Positions 55,108-63,968 of a DNA stretch of 64,000 nucleotides are shown here, one piece after another (position 1 is the first letter of the stretch; each line of letters begins with the position of its first letter). The position numbers and the translations under genes are program-made. The stretch spans positions 3,885,001-3,949,000 of the forward strand of contig NZ_JAUSZK010000001.1 of assembly GCF_030817495.1 (NCBI RefSeq), written 5' to 3'. The stretch comes from Streptomyces sp. V3I7. Lineage in GTDB: Bacteria; Actinomycetota; Actinomycetes; Streptomycetales; Streptomycetaceae. The notes below the pieces were generated by a model. That model ran no database searches and was not told where the DNA came from. It worked only from the letters and a program-made list of their open reading frames with translations.

Positions 55108-55800
55108 CGGCCCCGATGCCCGCCAGCCACTCGGCGCCCGCAGCGGGCCGCCTCGCCCCCGCCGGCCCTCATGCGGCGGCTGGCCGTGGGCGACTGTGCC
55201 GCCCGGCCGGTGTGGACGCTGGTGTCTGGTGTCGGGGCGCGCCGGCTGCGCGGTGGTGAGGCAGGTGTCCCGCCTGCGGACAGCTCCGCCCGCGCAGCGT
55301 CCGGGCCGTCGGCGCCCGCCTCGGCCCGTCGGCCTTCGTGCTGTGGCCGGTCGTGAACGACTGCGTCGCCTGGTCGGCGTGGATGCTGATGGTCGGTATC
55401 GGGGCGTGACGGCCAGGCGGTGGTCGTGTGCCAGGTGTCCACGCCCGCGAGCAGCTCCGTCCCCAGGGCCTCCGGGGCGTCGGCGTCAGCCTCGGGCCCG
55501 CCGCCCCTCGTGCGGCGGCCGACGTGAACGACTGCGTCGCCTGGTCGGCGTGGATGCTGATGGTCGGTATCGGGGCGTGACGGCCAGGCGGTGGTCCCGA
55601 GTGCCAGGTCTCCCCGCCCGCGTCGCGGCTTCGCTCATCCCCAGCGGCGCCGCCTCGGCCCGCTGGCCCTCGTGCCTCGGCCGGCCGTGGGTGACGTTGC
55701 CGCCAGGTCGGCGCCGGGCCCGGTGGGTGTAGCGGCGCTGATCGCTATGTGGGGGTGGTCAGCCAGGTGTCCACGTCTGCCAAGAGCTGCGTCTTCTTGT
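55057..55800. repeat. degenerate tandem array of a convergent gene junction
   Basis: Five related units begin at 55057 (inside tetR), 55192, 55359, 55530 and 55693. Units 55359 and 55530 share about 68 identical bases (from GACTGCGTCGCCTGGTCGGC). The first part of each imitates the tetR 3' end (ATCGGGGCGTGACGGCC), the second part the adenosine deaminase 3' end (CCAGGTGTCCACG, CTCCGGGGC). The outermost units are the real gene ends. Confidence 0.85.
55108..55744. other. 637-bp intergenic region filled by the junction array
   Basis: No gene is supported. Everything between the tetR and adenosine deaminase stops is made of the diverged repeat units described for 55057-55800. Short open frames in it are fragments echoing the two gene ends. 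Confidence 0.75.
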
Positions 55801-56782
55801 TCTCCGGGGCCGCCGAGCCGCGGATCGACTGGCGGGCCAGTTCGGCCAGTTCCGGGTCCGTGAAGGCGTGGTGTTCGCGGGCGAACTCGTACTGGGCGGC
55901 CAGGCGGGAGCCGAAGAGGAGGGGGTCGTCGGCGCCGAGGGCCATCGGGACGCCGGCGTCGAAGAGGGTGCGCAGGGGGACGTCCTCCGGCTTCTCGTAG
56001 ACGCCCAGGGCGACGTTCGAGGCGGGGCACACCTCGCAGGTCACGCCCCGGTCCGCCAGCCGCTTCAGCAGGCGTGGGTCCTCCGCCGCGCGCACGCCGT
56101 GCCCGATCCGGGAGGCGTCCAGGTCGTCCAGGCAGTCCCGTACCGACGCCGGGCCGGTCAGCTCGCCGCCGTGCGGGGCCGCGAGCAGCCCGCCGTCGCG
56201 GGCGATCGAGAACGCGCGGTCGAAGTCCCGCGCCATGCCCCGGCGCTCGTCGTTCGAGAGCCCGAAGCCGACCACGCCCCGGTCCGCGTACCGCACCGCC
56301 AGCCGGGCCAGCGTGCGCGCGTCCAGGGGGTGCTTCATGCGGTTGGCGGCAACCAGCACGCGCATGCCGAGGCCAGTGTCCCGCGAGGCCGTCTCCACCG
56401 CGTCCAGGATGATCTCCATGGCCGGGGTCAGCCCGCCGAGCCGGGGCGCGTACGACGTCGGGTCGACCTGGATCTCCAGCCAGCCCGAGCCGTCCCTCAC
56501 GTCCTCCTCCGCGGCCTCCCGGACCAGCCGCTGGATGTCCTCCGGCTCTCTGAGGCAGGAGCGCGCCGCGTCGTACAGCCGCTGGAAGCGGAACCAGCCC
56601 CGCTCGTCCGTGGCCCGCAGTCGCGGCGACTCCCCGCCGGTCAGCGCCTCGGTGAGCGCCTCGGGCAGGCGCACGCCGTACTTGTCGGCCAGTTCCAGCA
56701 GGGTGGCGGGCCGCATCGACCCGGTGAAGTGCAGGTGGAGATGGGCCTTCGGCAGCTCAGAGACATCACGTACACGCTCCAT
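55745..56782 (-). CDS. add: adenosine deaminase
   Basis: Zinc enzyme converting adenosine to inosine for purine salvage, 345 residues. Metal and catalytic motifs are KAHLHLHFTG (HxH), APHGGELTG (His and catalytic Glu), RIGHGVRA and ALGADDPLLFG (Asp ligand plus Asp). ATG 56782 starts MERVRDVSELPKAHLHLH. HLHFTGSM with Phe instead of Asp marks the Streptomyces-type subgroup, so substrate scope may differ from classical ADA. Confidence 0.92.
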   Translation of the reverse strand: MERVRDVSELPKAHLHLHFTGSMRPATLLELADKYGVRLPEALTEALTGGESPRLRATDERGWFRFQRLYDAARSCLREPEDIQRLVREAAEEDVRDGSGWLEIQVDPTSYAPRLGGLTPAMEIILDAVETASRDTGLGMRVLVAANRMKHPLDARTLARLAVRYADRGVVGFGLSNDERRGMARDFDRAFSIARDGGLLAAPHGGELTGPASVRDCLDDLDASRIGHGVRAAEDPRLLKRLADRGVTCEVCPASNVALGVYEKPEDVPLRTLFDAGVPMALGADDPLLFGSRLAAQYEFAREHHAFTDPELAELARQSIRGSAAPENKKTQLLADVDTWLTTPT

Positions 56783-56853
56783 CCCCGGATCCTGCCGTAC
56801 GTCCCCCTCGTCCCGGAAGCGGATTCCCCGAACGTGGTCTTGCTCGCACAAAT

Positions 56854-56897
56854 GGAGGGGCCGGTCGCCAGGAACGTTCCTGGCGACCGGCCCCTCC
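56854..56897 (-). terminator. 44-bp perfect palindrome, terminator after aspC
   Basis: GGAGGGGCCGGTCGCCAGGA continues to a centre at AACGTT and its complement follows without mismatch: a 21-base-pair stem. It starts 20 bases behind the aspC stop and 70 bases before add. Confidence 0.85.
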
Positions 56898-56916
56898 GGC
56901 AGGCCTCAGGGCGGAG

Positions 56917-58143
56917 TCAGTCCCGCGCCTCCGCCAGCAGCTTCTGGATCCGGCTCACGCCCTCGACGAGATCCTCGTCACCCAGCGCGTACGACAGCCG
57001 CAGGTAGCCCGGCGTGCCGAAGGCCTCGCCCGGGACGACCGCGACCTCGGCCTCCTCCAGGATCAGCGCGGCCAGCTCGACCGTGTTCTGCGGGCGCTTG
57101 CCGCGGATCTCCTTGCCGAGCAGGCCCTTGACCGACGGGTACGCGTAGAAGGCGCCCTCGGGCTCCGGGCAGACCACGCCGTCGATCTCGTCGAGCATCC
57201 GCACGATCGTCCGGCGGCGCCGGTCGAAGGCCTCGCGCATCTCCTCGACGGCCTTCAGGTCACCGGAGACGGCGGCCAGGGCGGCGACCTGCGCGACGTT
57301 GGAGACGTTCGACGTGGCGTGCGACTGGAGGTTGGTCGCGGCCTTGATCACGTCCTTCGGGCCGATGATCCAGCCCACGCGCCAGCCCGTCATGGCGTAC
57401 GTCTTCGCCACGCCGTTGACCACGATGCACTTGTCGCGCAGCTCGGGCAGCAGCGCCGGCAGCGACACGGAGGCGACGTCGCCGTAGACGAGGTGCTCGT
57501 AGATCTCGTCGGTGAGGATCCACAGGCCGTGCTCGGCGGCCCAGCGGCCGATCGCCTCGGTCTCGGCCTCGGAGTACACCGCGCCGGTCGGGTTGGACGG
57601 GGAGACGAAGAGGACCACCTTGGTCTTCTCCGTGCGGGCCGCCTCCAGCTGCTCCACGCTGACCCGGTAGCCCGTCGTCTCGTCCGCGACGACCTCGACC
57701 GGGACACCGCCGGCCAGCCGGATCGACTCCGGGTACGTCGTCCAGTACGGCGCGGGGACGATGACCTCGTCGCCCGGGTCGAGGATCGCGGCGAAGGCCT
57801 CGTAGATGGCCTGCTTGCCGCCGTTGGTGACCAGGATCTCGGAGACGTCGGGCTCGTAGCCGGAGTCGCGCAGCGTCTTCGCGGCGATGGCGGCCTTCAG
57901 CTCGGGCAGGCCGCCCGCCGGGGTGTAGCGGTGGTACTTCGGGTTCCGGCAGGCCTCGACCGCGGCCTCGACGATGTAGTCCGGCGTCGGGAAGTCGGGC
58001 TCACCGGCGCCGAAGCCGATCACGGGACGCCCGGCGGCCTTGAGGGCCTTGGCCTTGGCGTCCACGGCGAGGGTGGCGGACTCGGAGATCGCGCCGATGC
58101 GGGCGGAGACCCGGCGCTCGGTGGGAGGGGTTGCAGCGCTCAT
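56917..58143 (-). CDS. aspC: pyridoxal phosphate-dependent aspartate aminotransferase
   Basis: Class I aminotransferase (subgroup 1-gamma), 408 residues, transferring amino groups between aspartate and 2-oxoglutarate. Family landmarks are [45 protein letters not shown], and the PLP lysine in [18 protein letters not shown]; the carboxylate-binding Arg is in [11 protein letters not shown] 58143. It is monocistronic, bounded by a strong palindrome. Confidence 0.94.
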   Translation of the reverse strand: MSAATPPTERRVSARIGAISESATLAVDAKAKALKAAGRPVIGFGAGEPDFPTPDYIVEAAVEACRNPKYHRYTPAGGLPELKAAIAAKTLRDSGYEPDVSEILVTNGGKQAIYEAFAAILDPGDEVIVPAPYWTTYPESIRLAGGVPVEVVADETTGYRVSVEQLEAARTEKTKVVLFVSPSNPTGAVYSEAETEAIGRWAAEHGLWILTDEIYEHLVYGDVASVSLPALLPELRDKCIVVNGVAKTYAMTGWRVGWIIGPKDVIKAATNLQSHATSNVSNVAQVAALAAVSGDLKAVEEMREAFDRRRRTIVRMLDEIDGVVCPEPEGAFYAYPSVKGLLGKEIRGKRPQNTVELAALILEEAEVAVVPGEAFGTPGYLRLSYALGDEDLVEGVSRIQKLLAEARD

Positions 58144-58400
58144 GGCGCCATCGTTTCAGACCGCGATCGTGCCGGGCACACTGGTTTCACGGAGTGAACA
58201 GCATCGGGTCGATCCGTGAACACGCGTCCGGATCCAGCCCGTGGCCAGGACGATCTTCCGCCCGTGGCACCCCGCGGCCACTTTCTGTTCGACGCCAGGC
58301 CGCGGACCACGTACACTCACACCTCGTTGGCCTCCAGCGGCCGCCACGGTCGGTGCACACCGAGCACCCGGCCGGATGCGGTACGTTGGTGGACATACCA

Positions 58401-58473
58401 AGGGTCGTAGCTCAATTGGTAGAGCACCGGTCTCCAAAACCGGCGGTTGGGGGTTCAAGTCCCTCCGGCCCTG
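58401..58473 (+). tRNA. tRNA-Trp (CCA)
   Basis: Acceptor AGGGTCG / CGGCCCT (one G-U), D-arm TAGCTCAATTGGTAGAGC, anticodon loop CTCCAAA (CCA) with stem CCGGT/ACCGG, T-arm GGGGGTTCAAGTCCCTC. Located just before secE, the usual place in actinobacteria. Confidence 0.95.
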
Positions 58474-58581
58474 CTACACACACCGCCAGGATGTGTGCGC
58501 ATGTACGTACAGCTATGCAACGCCGTGCGGCTCAGAACCCCGGGCGCGGCACGGCCACGATCCGGAATCAGGTGAGGACGC

Positions 58582-58869
58582 ATGACGGATGCCGTGGGCT
58601 CCATCGACACGCCTGACGCCCAGGATGAGCTGCACGAGTCCAAGAAGAAGCCCCGCAAGGGCGGCAAGCGCGCCAAGAAGGGCCCGCTGAAGCGCCTCGC
58701 TATCTTCTACCGCCAGATCATCGCGGAACTCCGCAAGGTCGTCTGGCCGACGCGCCATCAGCTGACGTCGTACACCACCGTAGTGATCGTCTTCGTCGCC
58801 GTGATGATCGCCCTGGTGACCGTGATTGACTATGGGCTCAACCACGCGGCCAAGTACGTCTTCGGCTGA
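58582..58869 (+). CDS. secE: preprotein translocase subunit SecE
   Basis: Essential clamp subunit of the SecYEG channel, 95 residues, with one membrane helix ([20 protein letters not shown], about residues 64-83) after the conserved [14 protein letters not shown] Lys-rich N-terminus is typical for actinobacteria. ATG 58582 follows AGGTGAGGACGC. Confidence 0.96.
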   Translation: MTDAVGSIDTPDAQDELHESKKKPRKGGKRAKKGPLKRLAIFYRQIIAELRKVVWPTRHQLTSYTTVVIVFVAVMIALVTVIDYGLNHAAKYVFG

Positions 58870-58881
58870 GCCAAGAGCGAA

Positions 58882-58908
58882 GGGCGCCGTGGTACCGGCG
58901 CCCCTTTT
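58882..58908 (+). terminator. hairpin between secE and nusG
   Basis: GGGCGCCG-N5-CGGCGCCC-type stem followed by CTTTT. It could be a terminator or attenuator lowering read-through into nusG. Confidence 0.7.
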
Positions 58909-58949
58909 CGCATGTTCTACCCCTATGTATCCAGGAAGAAGCAGCCATC

Positions 58950-59777
58950 GTGTCTGACCCGAACCTGAACGACGCCACCGAGCCTCGCGAGAATGCCGCC
59001 GAGACGGTGGACGACGAGCTCGACATCGTCGAGGGCGCGGACGAGCAGGACGAGTTCGAGGCTGCCGAGGCCGAGGCGGGGGAGCCGGCCGAGGAGGCCG
59101 CCGTCAACGTCGTGGACGAGGTCGAGGTCGAGGCCGTCGAGGAAGAGCCCGCCGAGCCCGTCGACCCGATCCAGGCCCTGCGCGACGAACTGCGCACGCT
59201 GCCGGGCGAGTGGTACGTCATCCACACGTACGCCGGCTACGAGAACCGCGTGAAGACCAACCTCGAGCAGCGCGCCGTCTCGCTGAACGTCGAGGACTTC
59301 ATCTTCCAGGCCGAGGTGCCGCAGGAAGAGGTCGCGCAGATCAAGAACGGCGAGCGCAAGACGATCAAGCAGAACAAGCTGCCGGGTTACGTCCTGGTCC
59401 GCATGGACCTGACGAACGAGTCCTGGGGTGTCGTCCGCAACACCCCCGGTGTCACCGGCTTCGTCGGCAACGCCTACGACCCGTACCCGCTGACCCTGGA
59501 CGAGATCGTCAAGATGCTCGCCCCGGAGGCCGAGGAGAAGGCCGCCCGCGAGGCCGCCGAGGCCGAGGGCAAGCCCGCCCCGCAGCGCAAGGTCGAGGTC
59601 CAGGTGCTGGACTTCGAGGTCGGCGACTCGGTCACCGTCACCGACGGCCCGTTCGCCACGCTGCAGGCGACCATCAACGAGATCAACCCCGACTCGAAGA
59701 AGGTCAAGGGTCTGGTGGAGATCTTCGGCCGCGAGACGCCGGTCGAGCTCTCCTTCGACCAGATCCAGAAGAACTGA
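58950..59777 (+). CDS. nusG: transcription termination/antitermination protein NusG
   Basis: RNA polymerase-bound elongation factor, 275 residues. The NGN domain begins at [18 protein letters not shown] (about residue 87) and includes [20 protein letters not shown] and GVTGFVG. The KOW domain has [21 protein letters not shown] poorly conserved acidic N-terminus of about 85 residues is usual in Streptomyces, as is a Glu/Ala insert before KOW. GTG 58950. Confidence 0.96.
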   Translation: MSDPNLNDATEPRENAAETVDDELDIVEGADEQDEFEAAEAEAGEPAEEAAVNVVDEVEVEAVEEEPAEPVDPIQALRDELRTLPGEWYVIHTYAGYENRVKTNLEQRAVSLNVEDFIFQAEVPQEEVAQIKNGERKTIKQNKLPGYVLVRMDLTNESWGVVRNTPGVTGFVGNAYDPYPLTLDEIVKMLAPEAEEKAAREAAEAEGKPAPQRKVEVQVLDFEVGDSVTVTDGPFATLQATINEINPDSKKVKGLVEIFGRETPVELSFDQIQKN

Positions 59778-59796
59778 GCGACGCAAGCGCGCTGAG

Positions 59797-59840
59797 AAGG
59801 GCCCCCGGCCTGGCGGTTTCCGCCGGTCGGGGGCCCTTTT
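59797..59840 (+). terminator. terminator after nusG
   Basis: AAGGGCCCCCGGCC pairs with GGTCGGGGGCCCTT around an inner GGCGG/CCGCC stem and ends in TTTT. Confidence 0.85.
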
Positions 59841-60023
59841 CGTGGTCCGCGTTCCGGTGCCGGGCGAAATGAATGTGTCCTGCGCCACAACCATCGGACG
59901 GGGTCGCGGGTCTGACCTGATGACCGAAACGTACGGACAGTGATCTTCGCAGGGGTTCATGACTGTTCGCGGTGATGTGCCCTGCTCTGACCGCTGTCGT
60001 CCAGAGCTAGGGGGAACCTCCTC

Positions 60024-60551
60024 ATGCGCGCTCGCAGCATCCTCGTCGTGGCGGCGGCGTCCGCCTGTGCCCTTCTCCCGGCGGCCTCCGCCGTGGCCGG
60101 CACCGGCCCCGCCCCGTCGCCGCACAAGCAGCACCTGTCCACCCGTTCCACCGCCCCGTCCGCGGCGGGCAACCCTATGAGCCTCAAGGCCCAGGCCGCC
60201 GGCGTCTGCACGGACGCCTACCAGATCGGCACCACCGCCTACATCAACCGCGGCGGAGCGCACGTGGCCTCCGTGAAGCAGTTCTACTCGCCCAAGTGCC
60301 AGCGCAACTACGGCTACGTGTGGGTGTGGCAGAGCTTCCGCGACAAGATCAAGGACTACGACGTCAGCACCGGTGTCTACAGCTACGCGCGCGACGAGGT
60401 CGTGGGCCAGGACTGGTGGAACGCCACCAACGCCCAGGAGTTCTGGTCCCTGCCGGCCGAGACCGTGAAGGAGTGCACCGCCGCCATCGGCTCGCTGCGT
60501 GCCCCGGGTGACCCGGTGGCCGGCCAGGCGGTCACGTCCAAGCGCTGCTGA
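60024..60551 (+). CDS. secreted hypothetical protein
   Basis: Exported protein of 175 residues with signal peptide MRARSILVVAAASACALLPA and likely cleavage after SAVAG. The mature part has four Cys (GVCTDAY, SPKCQRNYGYVWVW, VKECTAAI, final SKRC), enough for two disulfides, and many aromatic residues. I do not recognise its family with confidence. It lies between nusG and rplK, with terminators on both sides, so it is an independent unit. ATG 60024 follows TAGGGGGAACC. Confidence 0.85.
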   Translation: MRARSILVVAAASACALLPAASAVAGTGPAPSPHKQHLSTRSTAPSAAGNPMSLKAQAAGVCTDAYQIGTTAYINRGGAHVASVKQFYSPKCQRNYGYVWVWQSFRDKIKDYDVSTGVYSYARDEVVGQDWWNATNAQEFWSLPAETVKECTAAIGSLRAPGDPVAGQAVTSKRC

Positions 60552-60566
60552 CCGGCGCGGGGCGAC

Positions 60567-60605
60567 GCGCCCCCGGAGGGCCCCGACCAGGCCCTCCGGG
60601 GGCGC
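60567..60605 (+). terminator. terminator after the secreted protein gene
   Basis: Perfect 16-base-pair stem, GCGCCCCCGGAGGGCC / GGCCCTCCGGGGGCGC, seven-base loop. Confidence 0.85.
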
Positions 60606-60640
60606 ATTACGCGTCCTGGCGGGGGTGCTGAGCTGGGGAT

Positions 60641-60670
60641 TTCACACCCCGGGGCGACAGCGGCTATCGT
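60641..60670 (+). promoter_or_regulatory. promoter of rplK-rplA
   Basis: TTCACA and TATCGT are 18 bases apart, giving a leader of about 75 bases before rplK. Confidence 0.5.
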
Positions 60671-60681
60671 TGTGCGGTATG

Positions 60682-60718
60682 CCATCTGCGGGATCATGCA
60701 TCCGCATAGCGCAGATGG
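60682..60718 (+). promoter_or_regulatory. leader hairpin of the L11 operon
   Basis: CCATCTGCG pairs with CGCAGATGG, with a nested GGATCATGCATCC. In many bacteria protein L1 represses its own operon by binding an rplK leader stem; this element has the right place. No match to the L1 consensus was established. Confidence 0.45.
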
Positions 60719-60750
60719 TGACCGACTCTCAGTAAGGACCCGGAGAGAGC

Positions 60751-61185
60751 ATGCCTCCCAAGAAGAAGAAGGTCACGGGGCTTATCAAGCTCCAGATCAA
60801 CGCCGGCGCGGCGAACCCGGCCCCGCCGGTCGGCCCCGCGCTCGGTCAGCACGGCGTCAACATCATGGAGTTCTGCAAGGCCTACAACGCCGCGACCGAG
60901 TCGCAGCGTGGCTGGGTGATCCCGGTGGAGATCACGGTCTACGAGGACCGTTCCTTCACCTTCGTCACCAAGACTCCGCCGGCCGCGAAGATGATCCTCA
61001 AGGCCGCGGGTGTCGAGAAGGGCTCCGGCGAGCCGCACAAGACCAAGGTCGCCAAGATCACCGAGGCGCAGGTCCGCGAGATCGCCACCACCAAGATGCC
61101 CGACCTCAACGCCAATGACCTCGACGCCGCGTCGAAGATCATCGCCGGCACCGCCCGTTCCATGGGCATCACGGTCGAGGGCTGA
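60751..61185 (+). CDS. rplK: 50S ribosomal protein L11
   Basis: 144-residue protein of the GTPase-associated centre and thiostrepton site. N-terminal [20 protein letters not shown] and C-terminal [12 protein letters not shown] are conserved; the proline-rich thiostrepton-contact helix is intact. ATG 60751 follows GGAGAGAGC. First gene of the L11 operon. Confidence 0.97.
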
Positions 61186-61282
61186 ACCCCACCTTCGTAG
61201 AACCCTGCGGCCTCGGCCGCACGTGGTAGGGCCTGCTCGGCCCGTACACCACGACTCCTCTCAGAACAACACAGGAGCAGTT

Positions 61283-62008
61283 GTGAGCAAGCGCAGCAAG
61301 GCTCTCCGCGCTGCGGACGCCAAGATCGACCGGGAGAAGCAGTACGCCCCGCTCGAGGCCGTCCGTCTCGCCAAGGAGACCTCCACGTCCAAGTTCGACG
61401 GCACCGTCGAGGTCGCCTTCCGTCTGGGTGTCGACCCGCGCAAGGCCGACCAGATGGTCCGTGGCACCGTGAACCTTCCGCACGGCACCGGTAAGACCGC
61501 CCGGGTCCTGGTCTTCGCGACCGGTGACCGTGCCGAGGCCGCGCGTGCCGCGGGCGCCGACATCGTCGGTGCCGACGAGCTGATCGACGAGGTGGCGAAG
61601 GGCCGTCTGGACTTCGACGCCGTCGTCGCCACCCCGGACCTCATGGGCAAGGTCGGCCGCCTCGGCCGCGTCCTCGGCCCGCGTGGTCTGATGCCGAACC
61701 CGAAGACCGGCACCGTGACCCCGGACACCGCCAAGGCTGTGACCGAGATCAAGGGCGGCAAGATCGAGTTCCGCGTCGACAAGCACTCGAACCTGCACTT
61801 CATCATCGGCAAGACGTCGTTCGACGACACCAAGCTGGTGGAGAACTACGGCGCCGCGCTGGAGGAGATCCTCCGTCTGAAGCCGTCCGCCGCCAAGGGT
61901 CGCTACATCAAGAAGGCCGCCATCAGCACCACGATGGGCCCCGGCATCCAGCTCGACCCGAACCGCACCCGCAACCTCCTCGTCGAGGAGGACCCGGCCG
62001 CCGTCTGA
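61283..62008 (+). CDS. rplA: 50S ribosomal protein L1
   Basis: 241-residue L1-stalk protein and likely operon repressor. Landmarks are [40 protein letters not shown] and [21 protein letters not shown] 61283 follows CAGGAGCAGTT; the frame further upstream is an rplK shadow. Confidence 0.97.
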   Translation: MSKRSKALRAADAKIDREKQYAPLEAVRLAKETSTSKFDGTVEVAFRLGVDPRKADQMVRGTVNLPHGTGKTARVLVFATGDRAEAARAAGADIVGADELIDEVAKGRLDFDAVVATPDLMGKVGRLGRVLGPRGLMPNPKTGTVTPDTAKAVTEIKGGKIEFRVDKHSNLHFIIGKTSFDDTKLVENYGAALEEILRLKPSAAKGRYIKKAAISTTMGPGIQLDPNRTRNLLVEEDPAAV

Positions 62009-62049
62009 GCCCCGAGCTCACCCGGTAGCCGCGTCGCGCACGCGATTCA

Positions 62050-62090
62050 GAGGACGGGCCCCGCAACCTTTCGAGGTGCGGGGCCCGTCC
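62050..62090 (+). terminator. terminator after rplA
   Basis: Perfect 14-base-pair stem, GGACGGGCCCCGCA / TGCGGGGCCCGTCC, followed by TTGTTT. Confidence 0.9.
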
Positions 62091-62108
62091 TTGTTTCTGT
62101 GGTGGCGG

Positions 62109-62552
62109 ATGAAGTTCGACCTGTCCGCCGCCGGCGCGGACGAGGCGCTGAACGAGCAGCTCAAGGCCGGCCAGGCCGAGCAGAACCCGGCCGCCGAGTC
62201 CACCTTCCTGACCGGGTCCAAGGACGTGAAGAAGGTCGGCGAGGAGACCGTCGAGGGCGTCAGGACCACCCACCACCGGGGCACGGTCTCGCTCGACGCC
62301 GTGGCCGCCTCGATCAAGGGTAAGAGCAAGGCCGTCCGTGAGCTGCGCGAGAAGAGCGTCGAGCAGTACAAGAAGCTCGGCCTCGACCAGATGGCCATGG
62401 ACATCTGGATCGACGGCGACAGCCACACCAAGCAGTTCCACATGCGCGGCGACACCGACAAGGGCCCGCTCGACACCACCGTCACCTTCCTCGACATCAA
62501 CAAGCCGGTGACGGTCAAGGCTCCGCCCGCCAAGGAGATGGCCAAGAGCTGA
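62109..62552 (+). pseudogene. C-terminal fragment of a lipoprotein (LppX/LolA-like)
   Basis: An open frame of 147 codons beginning [20 protein letters not shown]. It resembles the last two thirds of actinobacterial LppX_LprAFG/LolA-type lipoproteins ([20 protein letters not shown], then [20 protein letters not shown]) but has no signal peptide, lipobox or ribosome site, and starts 20 bases after the rplA terminator. I read it as the remains of a lipoprotein gene whose 5' part was deleted. An intact cytosolic protein is less likely. Confidence 0.6.
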
Positions 62553-62569
62553 GCCGTACGGGCGGATTT

Positions 62570-62836
62570 GCTCGAAGCCGTCCCGTTCCCGTACTCTCCT
62601 ACAGAAGCCAAAGACCGCTGGTCGTTGCCGCTCCCTCCTCGGGGGGTGCGGTGGCCGAAGGATCCGCTGAACACGCGGACGACCCGCGCAGGTGACTGTG
62701 GACAGCTCCTGGAGTTCGCCGCCTCGACGCGTGCGACCAGCCGGTTGAGCTACGCCCCGTGCGCCTGCGCCGGGGCGTTTCGTTTACTCCAGCCCCTTCC
62801 GAGCGGTCCCATCACCCGGAAGGAGGCCGACGCTCT
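62570..62836 (+). promoter_or_regulatory. rplJ leader (L10-binding region) with attenuator
   Basis: About 265 untranslated bases precede rplJ, as expected for the L10(L12)4-regulated leader. It includes CAAAGACCGCTGGTCG and several stems, then a terminator-like hairpin ACGCCCCG / CGGGGCGT at 62752-62778 followed by TTCGTTT, which may act as attenuator. The ribosome site GGAAGGAGG lies at 62818-62826. Confidence 0.6.
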
Positions 62837-63367
62837 ATGGCAAGGCCCGACAAGGCTGCCGCGGTAGCCGAGCTCACGGAGCAGTTCCGTAGCTCGAACG
62901 CCGCCGTGCTGACCGAGTACCGGGGTCTCACCGTGGCGCAGCTCAAGACGCTGCGTCGTTCGCTCGGTGAAGACGCCCAGTACGCCGTGGTGAAGAACAC
63001 GCTGACCAAGATTGCGGCCAACGAGGCCGGGATCACCTCGCTCGACGACCTGTTCAACGGTCCGACGGCGGTCGCCTTCATCGCCGGTGACCCGGTGACG
63101 TCGGCGAAGGGTCTTCGTGACTTCGCCAAGGAGAACCCGAACCTCGTCATCAAGGGCGGTGTCCTTGACGGCAAGGCGCTGTCCGCCGACGAGATCAAGA
63201 AGCTTGCGGACCTCGAGTCCCGCGAGGTTCTGCTCTCCAAGCTGGCGGGTGCCTTCAAGGGCAAGCAGTCCCAGGCTGCTTCGCTCTTCCAGGCGCTTCC
63301 GACGAAGCTCGTCCGCACTGTGGACGCCCTTCGCGCCAAGCAGGACGAGCAGGGCGGTGCCGAGTAA
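62837..63367 (+). CDS. rplJ: 50S ribosomal protein L10
   Basis: 176-residue base of the L12 stalk. The start [20 protein letters not shown] and [18 protein letters not shown] are typical; the C-terminal helix that binds L12 dimers follows. ATG 62837 is 10 bases from GGAAGGAGG. It represses its own operon with L12 in other bacteria. Confidence 0.97.
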   Translation: MARPDKAAAVAELTEQFRSSNAAVLTEYRGLTVAQLKTLRRSLGEDAQYAVVKNTLTKIAANEAGITSLDDLFNGPTAVAFIAGDPVTSAKGLRDFAKENPNLVIKGGVLDGKALSADEIKKLADLESREVLLSKLAGAFKGKQSQAASLFQALPTKLVRTVDALRAKQDEQGGAE

Positions 63368-63478
63368 CTCGGCTCGCTATCTGACCGCCGCCTGAGGCGA
63401 CGGTCGCAGCGGGCCGATCGTACGCCCGCCTCACATGTACACCCGGCACCAGCCGAATTAGTGGAAGGATCGCCCATC

Positions 63479-63862
63479 ATGGCGAAGCTCAGCCAGGAAG
63501 ACCTGCTCGCGCAGTTCGAGGAGATGACCCTCATCGAGCTCTCCGAGTTCGTGAAGGCCTTCGAGGAGAAGTTCGACGTCACCGCGGCCGCCGCTGCCCC
63601 GGTCATGATGGCCGGCGCCCCGGGCGCCCCGGCCGAGGCCGCCGAGGAGAAGGACGAGTTCGACGTCATCCTCACCGGCGCCGGCGACAAGAAGATCCAG
63701 GTCATCAAGGTCGTGCGTGAGCTGACCTCCCTGGGCCTGAAGGAGGCCAAGGACCTCGTCGACGGCACCCCGAAGCCGGTCCTCGAGAAGGTCAACAAGG
63801 AGGCCGCTGAGAAGGCCGCCGAGTCCCTCAAGGCTGCCGGTGCGGCCGTCGAGGTCAAGTAA
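63479..63862 (+). CDS. rplL: 50S ribosomal protein L7/L12
   Basis: 127-residue stalk protein recruiting translation factors. N-terminal dimer domain [20 protein letters not shown], Ala-rich hinge ([18 protein letters not shown]), and C-terminal domain with [23 protein letters not shown] 63479 follows GGAAGGAT. Confidence 0.97.
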   Translation: MAKLSQEDLLAQFEEMTLIELSEFVKAFEEKFDVTAAAAAPVMMAGAPGAPAEAAEEKDEFDVILTGAGDKKIQVIKVVRELTSLGLKEAKDLVDGTPKPVLEKVNKEAAEKAAESLKAAGAAVEVK

Positions 63863-63930
63863 GACCTTCGGAGCCGCTCAGGCTTCCTTGCGCGCTGAAC
63901 TCGGCCCTGTAGGGCTGTAACGCGAACGCA

Positions 63931-63968
63931 CCGAAGAGCGATCATCCATCCGGGTGGTCGCTCTTCGG
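63931..63968 (+). terminator. hairpin between rplL and rpoB
   Basis: CCGAAGAGCGATCATCC pairs with GGGTGGTCGCTCTTCGG (17 base pairs, two G-U). It probably causes partial termination before rpoB, which is expected beyond the window. Confidence 0.8.
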
